This document shows positions 45,030 through 55,700 of a DNA stretch of 64,000 nucleotides, piece after piece. Position numbers and translations under genes: made by a program. The first letter of the stretch is position 1; each line of letters begins with the position of its first letter. This stretch comes from an uncultured Bacteroidales bacterium (GTDB lineage: Bacteria; Bacteroidota; Bacteroidia; Bacteroidales; WCHB1-69): positions 1-64,000 of the forward strand of contig CAMKLG010000009.1 in NCBI GenBank assembly GCA_946413585.1. The letters are read 5' to 3'. Under the pieces are notes generated by a model. That model searched no databases and had not been told where the DNA came from. It saw only the letters and a program-made list of their open reading frames with translations.

Positions 45030-45096
45030 TAGGTTAGCAGTTAGTAGTTAGCAGCGATTGACAGTTGGCAATTAGCAGTTAGTAGTTAGCAGTCCA
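45030..45096. repeat. Heptanucleotide array (TTAGCAG/TTAGTAG), two blocks
   Basis: Two blocks of AGTTAGC/AGTTAGT-type units are separated by GCGATTGACAGTTGGC. They belong to the same family as the arrays at 21.0 kb and 45.88 kb. The gene-free stretch from 44954 to 45475 holds the terminator, this array, a palindromic element, a 41-bp-spaced direct repeat and a promoter. Confidence 0.85.
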
Positions 45097-45120
45097 CTCG
45101 CGCCACTCCGTTAGCCTCCC

Positions 45121-45172
45121 AGCCCCGTTAGGGGCGGCATAACACAGGCTGGGGTGTGAACCCCTGCGGGGC
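45121..45172. repeat. GC-rich palindromic (REP-like) element
   Basis: GCCCC-GTTA-GGGGC (45122-45135) and GGGG-TGTGAA-CCCC (45151-45164) are two adjacent hairpins linked by GGCATAACACAGGCT. GC content is much higher than in the surroundings. It appears noncoding; the small frames crossing it are not credible genes. Confidence 0.6.
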
Positions 45173-45196
45173 GCGCGACGATACCATGCGCGCCCG

Positions 45197-45316
45197 TATG
45201 TGCGATATGGGCGCGGTTATACGGCGTATGACGGATATATATGCGACGTGGGCGCGGTTGTGCACGAGTGCGGCGTGCGGTGTCCCATATCACAAGTCAT
45301 ACGTCATACGTCAAAT
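45197..45316. repeat. GC-rich direct repeat followed by GTCATAC heptamers
   Basis: TGCGATATGGGCGCGGTT and TGCGACGTGGGCGCGGTT recur 41 bp apart (GGGCGCGGTT at 45209 and 45250). Three heptamers GTCATAC, GTCATAC, GTCAAAT follow at 45296-45316. No function is visible. Confidence 0.65.
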
Positions 45317-45441
45317 CCTGCGAAACCGAAAAATAATTTAACAATTAATTGTAAAGATAATTTATTATGGATTTTTAACGAGTTGATTTTCAACGAAATA
45401 AAAATTTTTGAAAAAGTTGATTTTTCAAATTCTTTTTGTTG

Positions 45442-45449
45442 TATTTTTG
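45442..45449 (+). promoter_or_regulatory. Bacteroidota -7 promoter box for the DUF5618 gene
   Basis: TATTTTTG matches TAnnTTTG; the ATG follows 26 bp later. The match supports the ATG at 45476 over the longer open frame that begins at 45200 inside repeat DNA. Confidence 0.65.
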
Positions 45450-45475
45450 CGGCGTCTAATTTTAAACTCATCGAT

Positions 45476-45875
45476 ATGGAAAATACTGATCCTATTCTAG
45501 AGGCCAGAAGGTATGTGGCCAACGCGTCGGAAATCATAGAGAAGTCTGTTTACGATTCGGAGACGAATCTCTACAGGGATAAGAAATATGTCCGGATTGC
45601 CGGCAACACCTTGTGGAGCGGCTGTCTGATTGCGCTTGAGGCGGTGCTGCAGATACGCAAGGGAAAAGGCAGGCCATCGATAGAAAAATATAAAGAGGCG
45701 GCGGGCAAACGCGACCGTACGCTGTTGAAATATGTTAATGCGGGGTATGAAACCATGCACTTGTTCATGGGCTATGACGGCAGTAAGGAGAAAAAAATCT
45801 GCGACGCCGGCTTCGAACGTGCCAACGACATCATTGACCGCTGTTCGGTGTTGATGCCAAAGACGGCGTTGGCTA

Positions 45876-45880
<5 letters not shown>
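45476..45880 (+). CDS. DUF5618 family protein (HEPN-like)
   Basis: This 134-residue helical protein resembles DUF5618 members of Bacteroidota: MENTDPILEARRYVANASEI, a middle KYVRIAGNTLWSGCLIALEA, then KYVNAGYETMHLFMGYDGS and a final helix. The fold appears HEPN-like, a class often linked to nucleic-acid or toxin-antitoxin functions, but the Rx4-6H nuclease motif is not clear here and no nucleotidyltransferase partner is adjacent. The start was chosen by the promoter box and family length; the frame runs 92 codons further upstream through repeats and is not real there. The stop codon lies inside the beginning of a heptamer array. Confidence 0.75.
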
Positions 45881-45943
<63 letters not shown>

Positions 45944-46010
45944 ATGGCGGCCCTGCAACGTGCAGGCATCGCTGTCCGTGGGAGCGTTCCCGCGCGTGAG
46001 CGTCATGTTG

Positions 46011-46307
46011 TCATTCGTCACGTGTCAAGGTCAGGATTTCCTCTTCCGTGAGTCCGGTGATTTTCGTGACGATGGTGGTGTCCAGACCTTCGACAAGCAT
46101 GTTGAGGGCGAGCTGGCGTGTCCTTTCCTCGTGTCCCTGTTCTAGACCTAGTTCGCGTCCCTATTCAAGACCGTATTCGCGCTCGCACATCAATGATTCC
46201 TTCACGTCGGCGTTCTCCAGGACATCTCTGACATAAATCTTCTTTTCCATATCCGTAAGGTTTGATATTAGACACTCGTTATAGAAGCGCTGGTAAATTG
46301 GATCCAT
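46011..46307 (-). pseudogene. Remnant of an Rpn-family (PD-(D/E)XK) transposase-like nuclease
   Basis: Reading the minus strand from the ATG at 46307 gives MDPIYQRFYNECLISNLTDM, then EKKIYVRDVLENADVKE, CEREYGLE, an in-frame TAG (46161-46163, codon 49), then GRELGLEQGHEERTRQLALN and TKITGLTEEEI to a TGA at 46011. The region resembles the C-terminal tail of Rpn/TIGR01784-type proteins: a repeated GxExGxExG hinge followed by a 'TGLTEEEI' helix. The N-terminal nuclease domain is absent, so this is a truncated and interrupted relic of a mobile nuclease. Heptamer arrays flank it on both sides. Confidence 0.7.
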
Positions 46308-46314
46308 ACGGGAG

Positions 46315-46366
46315 GAGGGAATAGGGAATAGTGAATAGTGAATAGTGAATAGTGAATAGTGAAAAC
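46315..46366. repeat. Heptanucleotide array (GGGAATA/GTGAATA)
   Basis: Two GGGAATA units are followed by about five GTGAATA units at 7-bp spacing, just upstream of the Rpn remnant. The remaining gene-free DNA to 46799 is AT-rich and contains the promoter of the giant gene. Confidence 0.9.
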
Positions 46367-46702
46367 AATATAATTGATTCGTTATTTGAATGTTTTTTTT
46401 ATGGTTTTGAAGGTTTGTTTCGTTGTGTGAAATTATTTAAACGATTATAATATATTGCATCAAAATTATTAATTTTTAAGTAGTGGGGTGGATGGAATGT
46501 AGGACGGGATTTTTCGCTACGGCTCTGTTGTGCCGTGTGATTTCCCTTTTTCGCATTTTTTTCTCAAAGCGTGCCCCTTGAACATCTTCCCGCAACCATT
46601 TTATTAACAAAAATTAACATTTGCAACATGTTGAAAAACAATAAAATACAAAAACAAACTCTCTTATATAATATTAGGAAAAAATTGTTAAGAAAAAAGT
46701 GT

Positions 46703-46710
46703 ACCTTTGC
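46703..46710 (+). promoter_or_regulatory. Bacteroidota -7 promoter box for the giant gene
   Basis: TACCTTTG matches TAnnTTTG and is followed by GCCGCC, like the dus and surface-protein promoters (TTTGCC). It lies 89 bp before the ATG at 46800. Confidence 0.6.
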
Positions 46711-46799
46711 CGCCGTATTTTGGGGTGCTGTGCCCAGGTTTTGATGTGCGCGGAAGTTTCCTGAGAATACGCCGAAAATTAAGAAAAAAAGTTAAAATT

Positions 46800-49700
46800 A
46801 TGAATAAGATTTCTACTAAGTCATTTGTGATGTTGAATGGGGATAATGCGATGGGAACACCCTTTTCCCGCGGATCTCGCAGGATGTCGCAGAAAAAGTT
46901 TCCTTTCCTTGGCGTGATGCTGCTTGCGGTGGCGTTGCTGCTGGGAGTGGGAAGTGCGTGGGGACAGACGGCTGTGACTGATGGCACTCAAAAAAAGGAT
47001 ATTAAGACGACAAGCACTGCTGCCGAAAAAACTCCAACAATTCCTGAAGGAACTTATAAAGTACAAGTTGAATGTTGGGGTGCTGGTGGTAAAGGAGGCG
47101 ATGCTCCTACCATTACAGACGTGAATAAAGATTCGGAAACCGTCCATGCAGCAGGTGGCGGTGGTGGTGGCGGCTATGCTCGCGCTATCTTTACCCTTTC
47201 GAAAACATCTACTTTTAAGCCTAATGATGAACTTAATGTAACGGTTGGTGCTGGTGGAACTTCTTCTAATGGTAAAATAGGTGGTGATAGTTATGTGAAG
47301 TTTGGTACAAGCATGGAATTGGCTAGAGGCGGCGGCGGTGGAGCTGGTGCTGACGCGACAGCAAGTGGAGCTGCTAATGGGGGAACTGGTGGAGGTGGAA
47401 GCAAACATACTTCTGCAGAAACAGGCTCCAAAACGAATTCTGGTGGCTCTGGCGCAAATGGTGCTGCTAATAAAGCTATAGGTTATTGGTGGGTACGTGG
47501 TGGCGGTGGCGGTGGCGCTGCTGGCTTTTCATCAGGAGGTGACCAACCTGGTCAAGGCGAAGCTACAAGTAATTCTTCGGGTGGAACAGGTAATTCAGGT
47601 ATATCGGGCAAGTCTGGTGATGGAGGACAAGGTGCATATGTCTCTGAATGGACAACAGGAGTGACTTTTTTAGACGCAGCGACAGGAAACGAGTACGGCG
47701 GTGGCGGCGGCGGCGGTGCTTTGTATTACAAACGCTCCCATACAACTGTCTTGTGGTATACCAAATGGTCGACGGATAAGCAAGATCGTAAAGAAGGCAA
47801 AAACGGTGCCGATGGTTTTGTCCGCATTACCTATACTATTCGTACCCTTACATTTACGCTCGATCCCAATGGAGGTACTTGTTCCAAAGAATCTTTTACG
47901 CGAAAATATCTCACCAAATTTACAGGAACTGATCTTGTTGCCCCTTCGCGTATTGGTTACCATTTCGACGGCTGGAAAGACAGCGATGGAAATTGGGTGA
48001 ATGTTAATGACGAATGTGCATACGAATCAGATCAAACCCTTTACGCCCAATGGGAGCCCTGCACCGTCACGGTGACCTTCAATGGGGACGGTGGTACGCC
48101 TTCGAAGGCATCCGATACCTACACCTACGATCAGAAGTTCAATTATGGAAGTAAAACGTTGGCTACGGCCACTCGTCCCGGCTACGATTTCGTGGGATGG
48201 TACACTTCTGATGGTAAAAAGGTGGAAAACGACACCTTGTGCAGCAAAACGAAAATTTCGAAGATTACATGGCCGAACGAAGGATATGGGTGGCCCAACG
48301 ATGGAACATGCGCGGCTATGACCCTCAACCTTAAAGCTCATTGGACGGCAAGAACCTATGACATCACCTTACATGCGGGATCTGGACATTTTGAGAACGG
48401 TTTGGATACCATGCATGTTATCGCCACTTACGACGAAACCTACGGCCAAATTCCTGGTTGGAACAGCAATCCTTCATTCGGAGTGCAGCCCACATCAAGC
48501 GAATTCTCTTTCGGCGGGTGGTTTACTAACGAAACCTATACTGTGGAAAAAGAGTCTGGCACTTCTTACTCAGGAGCGGATACAAATATCCGAGATTTGT
48601 ATGTTCTCTGGGGATCAAGTTGTAAGGTGTTTGCGCACGGCGGTTCGCTGCTCCCTAGCGAGGTGAGATGTAGCGCCATCGCAGATGCTTCGGACAACAG
48701 CTGTGATTACACGTTCCTAGCTTACAGTGGCAGACCGATCAACACGTCACTCGCCTCCTGCGAGGCAAAGACCGGTTTGGATACCATCACTCGCGTGGGA
48801 TACACCTTCGGAGGTTGGTATTGGAATGGAAATTATACTAATGAAGCAAATCTGTCTGCTAATTACAGTGGGCAGGAACTTCACGCCAAGTGGGACGCTC
48901 GTCAGGTGGAGGTGACCTTTAACGGAAACAAACCTAACGGTGGATCTAGCACACCGTCTTCGACTTCGGGAATTACCGTTTCGTATGACTCTCAGTTTGG
49001 AACAACATTAGGGAATGTGACGGATCCTACCTGTGTGGGTTACACTTTCGCTGGTTGGTGGACAACGGCGGATAATACTGGTTTTCAAGTCACCACGTTA
49101 TCCACCTGCGACAAGGAGACCTTTGGCAATCTGTTAACATTGCCGGAGGGCAATGCTGCCGGCACCGGTTCGTTGACGTTGTATGCACACTGGACGGTTC
49201 GCAACGTGCAGGTGGCGTTCGATGGCAACCAGCCCGGTAGTACGGAGCCACAATCCGTGCCTGCTACAAAACCTGTTACATTTGACGCAACGTTTGGACC
49301 CCTGAATAGTCCTACCTGTGTGGGTTACATTTTTGCGGGCTGGTTCACGACGGCTGACAACAGTGGTATTGAGATCACGGCGGACTCTATCTGTAATAAG
49401 ATCATTTTAGGTGATAAGTTGACGTTGCCTTCAGGTAATTCGGATGGCACCGGTTCGCTGACGTTGTATGCACACTGGACTTCCCGCATGGTGACGGTGA
49501 CGTTCAATGGCAACGGCGGCACATCAACCCCGGCAGATTCAAACTACAAATACGATATGCAGTTCGGCAAGTTGGCTGCGGCCGCACGCACGGGCTACAC
49601 CTTCGTAGGTTGGTTTACGGCGGCCGACGGCAATGCTCAGGTCACAACGGATACCTATTGCAATTTAGCCTCAGGCCTCAATATCACGGGCATGCCTAGC

Positions 49701-52700
49701 AACAATTCTGATGGCACTGGTTCGTTGACGTTGTATGCGCACTGGAATTCCAATACCTATACGGTCTCCTTCAACACGCAGAGCAGTGGTTTGTATGACC
49801 CGAATGGTGAAGTGACTACGCCTGATAATCAAACTGTGAAATTCGATTCGGCATATAAGAATTTGCCTGAACTCAGTCTAACAGGCTACACCTTCGGCGG
49901 ATGGTTTAAGGAGGCGGGGTGCACCAATAAAGTGGAATCCACAACCACTTGTACCACCGCTGATGACCATACGTTGTACGCCAAGTGGACGCCGAATCAA
50001 TACACGGTGAAATTTAACAAAAACCCGCGTGGCAGCACAACGCCCACAAATTCGTCGAACAAAACGGTGACATACGCTTACAAGTATGGAAAATTGCCGA
50101 AACCTACATGTGAAGGTTATCAGTTCGTTGGTTGGTATTTCACCAAAACTGATGCCGATCTTGCAGCTGCGGATTCCGTGAAAAGTACTGATAAATACGT
50201 TTTTGCTAAAGACACTACGTTGTATGCGGGATGGAAACCGAAGTCGGTGGTTTGCACTTTGGATCTGGATGGGGGAAACATAAGCCATCCGGAAGCGTGT
50301 AACTTAACCTCAATTGGAAACGGCAAATATAAATTTAATGCAACTTACGACGCTTCCATAACGGATGCATTGGGATGTGACTTAAGTCCTGCATCATTGA
50401 AAGTGACAAAACATGGTTATCTTCTGAGATGGACCAAGACCGTTGGCAATAATGATCCTGTTGCGATAGATTTGGCTGATCCATGGAAAGAAGAGGATCC
50501 GAACAAGACGTATGTCATAAAGGCTGGATGGGAACCTGCAATTGTTGCAGTCACGTTAGATGCTCAAGGCGGAACTGTGAACGGAAGAAGTACGTTACAA
50601 TATTCTTTGCCGTACGAATACTATGACTTAGATGGTACATCTTATTTGACAAAGAAAAACGTCTATGGCATTATGAAGCCTACGGAAGCGGTATCTGATA
50701 GCTGGTTCATACGAACCTTTTTTGGTTGGATATTGAATGCAGTCAGTGATATCAATGAATGGTTGGGTTATGATTGGAGTAACCAAAATTACCTTAATAC
50801 ATTGACGCTTGCCCGGGTGGGTTATACATTCGGAGGTTGGTATCAGCTACCGAATGGTGAAGGTAGTAGCGTGGGTAACAGCACGCCATTGTTAGATTAC
50901 CTCAATCATTCTATCTATGCGAAGTGGACTCCGAACAACTACACCTGTTATGTTCAGCCTAATGGCGGCACCCTGCCCACTGCCTGCACTTCCTGTTCTG
51001 CAGTCACGACTGCATCAGATAATCGTTATAAATTCCCTGTTACCTACGATTCGCCTTTGAACAAGAATCTCACTTCCTGTGGTTGCGACCTGAACGGCAT
51101 CACCCGTACGGGTTATTCTTTCAAGGGTTGGTATTGGAACAGTGATCTTACATCTGAATTGTATAATCAGGATCTTACCAATCTGTGGCAATCACCGCAG
51201 GATGAGACTTTGTATGCCAAATGGGAAGAAGACACCGTTTTAGTGACTTTCGATCCGCAAGGCGGCACCATCACTCCCGAATCAGATGCTTCACGGAAAG
51301 TGGTTTACACTAAACAATACGGCAACCTGCCCACTCCGACCAAGACCGACCATGTTTTCCGGGGCTGGTTCTTTACAGAACAAGGTACAGGTGAGGAGGT
51401 GTTTGCCACCACGCTTTGCAGCCAATCGCACATTCAGTGGAATAACCATAAGGGCAGTATTACTCTTTACGCCAAGTGGGAACACGTCATTGCTGCCGAG
51501 CTGAGTCAGGACAGCGTTTCCTGTTACGGCTATAAGAATGGTAAGATTACGGTCGATATCACCAATAGAGGTTATGGCAACGACTATTTAGTAGCAACGT
51601 TCACCAAAGACAATGTCAGTTACCCCGTACCGGTAGGATCAGGTGTCACTACGTTCTCTATCGAGGGTTCGGATGAAACGCCCATCACGGCGGGCGTGTG
51701 GACGGTTACCATTGCCGACACGATTACCACTCATACAGGTCCGTTGAGCGATGATGCCTGTACCTTCACGGGCACCATTGAGGTGAAACAACCGGCGTTG
51801 TTGGCATACGAAGCGGTTTCTGTTGACCAGACCTGTTCCACGCAAGGCAAGGTGAAGTTGATTAACGTGACGGGTGGTACCAAACCGTACCATGTTTACT
51901 GGACGGGCTCCACTGGGGCGGAATCCCAAGCCGGCGACCGTAGGTTCTCCACTTCTTCCACTACCATCTCCAATCTTATCTTCCAGGATGTGGATTTGCT
52001 GTTGATGGATGCTCACCGATGCCGCATCGGGGACACGACCCGCACGGTTGATACTACAGTGGTCATTAATCCCGCTAACAATGCACTTGAATATACCCAA
52101 TACGACACTGTCCGCATTACGGCGTGCGGTGGCAATGTGTTCACGTATGTACCCACCTCTCAGGATGGCACGAATGTTCCCGCAGGTGCATACTATTCAT
52201 GGGATGCCCCGACTGGGTTAAACGAAGATGCTGCAGGCAATATGGAATCCTCCATCCACGGCAATATCAGCAATACGGGAAACGATCCTGTGTTATATTA
52301 CTACACCGTTACCCCGATGATGGGTGTCAACTGTTTGGGTGATGAATTTGTGGCGGTCGTGACGGTGAATCCCGGTATCGGCCAAAATGTCACCATCATC
52401 TCCCCTGCGGAGTTGGCGGTCAGCGGATGTGCCGGTACCGATCAGACTTTAACCGTAACCTTTAGTGACGAGATTCCTGGTGCAAACCTCGTGTATGACA
52501 ACGAGCCTAAGGCAATGAGTCACACCACGGGTAACACTTACACTGCCTTGATCACGCTACCTTCTGGAGAGGATGTGTGCGAGGGCAGCTATCCTTTCTC
52601 CATCGTCATCGCGGCTTCTCCCGTATGCCCGGTCTCCTTCCCGGGAACGGCCAATGTGGTGATGCCGGCACAATGGACTAGCGTTCCAGCTGATGTGACG

Positions 52701-55700
52701 CATAGTGAGCCGGTTGCTTGCATCACCGACGCCACCCAACCGGCTGCTGCTAACGTTCCGAAAGCTGTCGATGGTTGTGGCAATGAGATAACAGCAAATG
52801 CAAATCCTACCGTTTCTTATAAGGCAGACGGTGCCAGCGAGTTCACAAGCACCCCGTTCGCCTGCAAGGGTCAGGTACGTTACACCTATACCTACACTGC
52901 CTGCAACGGTAGTGAGCGAGAGTGGCATTATATATACAATGTATCAGGCGACTATGGAACCACTCCGCTGGCTTTCAATCCCACCCCGCCGCCTACAGAG
53001 GTGGATGCTGTGCCGGCAGGAAATTGTACCTACAAAATGCCGGATTTGACCGACATGGTGCTGAGCAAGGTGGTGGTGAACGGATGTACTCCGAAAGCGG
53101 AGTTGACTGTTACGCAAACCTTCCCTGCGGGTGCCTATCTCCCCTTCACGGCGACAGTGTTAGTCACGGTTACCGACAAGTGCGGTAACCCTCTGTCACA
53201 TCCTGTGACGGTGAAATTGCCTGAGACCATGACGTTGACGGTTGCGCAAGACGCCCCGATAAGCTGCTACGGTGGGGCAACTTCAGCTACCGTTACGCCT
53301 ACTAACGGAACTTCACCCTTCGATTACGCATGGACGAATTCCAATAACGAGCAAGTGGGTTCCAATGCCCAGGCCACGAATTTACAAAGAGGTGACTACA
53401 CAGTGAAGGTGACGGATGATAACGGCTGTATAGCTTACGGTAATATCAGCGTCAGCGAACCTCCCCAATTGCAGGCGACCATCCATGTGGCCAATGCAGA
53501 AATCTGCGCGGGTGGCAGCACGATGGTGTATGCCAGCGTTACCGGCGGTACTCCTTTCACGGGTGGTGTGTACCATTACTCTTGGAACAACAATATCGGC
53601 AATACCGCTAGTGCCTCAGTGACTCCGGCTACAACTACCGAATATACGTTGACGGTGAAGGATGCCAATAACTGTCAGGTGGTTGCGGATCCGAAGACTA
53701 TCCAGGTGAACGAGTTGCCGGTGGTGCAGATCACCAAAACTCCCACAGACGACCCGATTTGTGCCGGCTCAACCGTGAAATTGACCGCTAGCACGAGCAA
53801 TTTCAGTGATGGAATCAGCTACACTTGGAGCAATAATGCTGTTGGGGAATATATTAACGTTGGTACATCTGGCACCTACACGGTGACGGCTCAGGTGAAT
53901 TCCACCCTTTGTTCGAAGACCTCCGATCCTGAGACGGTGACGGTCAGCAACCCCTATATTCAACTGAATGATATTCCTGCTCAGGATGTATGTTCGGGTG
54001 GTTCCGTGATCATTACGGCCAATCCCTCCAACTATAATTCCGAGGGAGATAACAGCTGGAAATGGTTCACGATGAACGGAACCCAGCTGAGTGGTGGTCA
54101 ACAATTGACTCTTACGAATATCACCACGGATACGGCAGTTCGTGTGGTGGCTACCAATACGATTGGCGATTGTTGGAAAACCGACACGATGGACGTGCAG
54201 ATTCGTTTGGTGGTTCCTTCCATTGTTCTCAATGCTTTCACGGATGGTACCATCTGTCCGGGAGGTTCTGTGGAGCTGAGCGCTACGTTGGACGAAACGC
54301 AGCGGGAGGCTGACAACGTTACTTACTCATGGACTCCTGCTTCAGGGTTGAACTATACGGATCGGGCTACGGTTACTGCATCTCCGGCAAGTACAACCAC
54401 CTACACAGTGCGGGCTACTGCTACTTTAGGCGGTTGTACGACCTATGATGAGAAGCAGGTCACGGTCAATGTGCGTCCGGCCTTCAATGCCGGTGCCCTG
54501 TCTTCTCGTCGGGATACCATTTGTAAAGGAGGCGAACTTGCGGATGTGACTAGCAGCGAGGCAACTGGCGGAGCCGGTCCCATCACCTACCGTTGGTTGC
54601 ACAACGGCGAACTTATAGACAACACGAACAGTTTGTCTTATAATGCCAGTGCTTTTGCGCAGAGCGTGGGTGTTCACACGTTCACCCGTGAAGCGAAGGA
54701 TTCTGCCTGCGTGGCGGACTTTGTGCCTTCTGCCGGCTCATACGTTCTCACGGTTCAGGCACCGGTCGAAATCAATTTTGCGGATATTTCTTTGAAGGAT
54801 CAGACGATTTGTTCTGGCGGTTCGGTCACCCCTGTGGGCATTCTCTATGATCATGCTTCTCTCCAGTACTCTTGGCAGGATGCTGACCAACAGCTGAACC
54901 CTGCTGAGGTGTTCTCTTATATGTCGGGCAACAACCTGAATGCGACCATCACCTTGCCCGAGGATGCCACGAGTCAGGCCACCTACACCTACACAGTGAA
55001 CGCTATCCCCGATGTGATGAGTAGCAAGTGTTCTGCTGCTAGCATCACAGGAACGGTTAAGGTGAGCCCGCTGCCGAAGGTGAGCTTAGTTTCGGGCAAC
55101 CAAAACCAGACGGTTTGTTCGGGCGGAACCATCGAAAATATTGTTTTCCAAGGAACGAATGCTACCTTGTCTGTGAATGACATGGGCTTTGGTGTTGCCT
55201 ACAACGAAGACCATACCAATGCCACGATTTCCGGATCCGTGCAACTCACTTCCACACAGCATGATCCTACCGAGTATCCTTATACGGTGACAGCTAACTC
55301 CAGTTATGGATGTGGCGCCGTCAGCCTCTCGGGGGTCATCACGGTGAACCCGTTAGTGGAATTGACGGTGGGTGCTGATTCCACCCAAACCCTCTGTCTG
55401 GGCGGTAACATTGACGCTATTTCCGTCACGCATGATAGCTATTCCACCGTTATGGTGACGGGTCTGCCTTACGGGGTGAACTACAGTGAGTCGGCTCGTG
55501 CCATCACGGGTACGCCCAATACATCCGGGGTTTATCACTACACCATCACGGCGCAGAGCACTTTGCCGCTTCCTTGTGGGTCAAAAACGGTGACGGGTAC
55601 TCTCACGGTGAACCCGTCGGCCACCCTGACAGCCGTTTCTAACCTCAACGTGACCACTTGTGCGAATGTGCAGATGGATACGATTGTGGTGGATTATGAT

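Noticed and set aside
45121-45316. tRNA or structured RNA gene in the GC-rich patch
   Set aside because: The hairpins do not form a cloverleaf, and there is no T-loop or CCA-type end; a palindromic repeat explains them better.
45200-45475. Longer N-terminus for the DUF5618 protein
   Set aside because: The extension is encoded by GC-rich repeat DNA and lies upstream of a good promoter box; family length fits the ATG at 45476.
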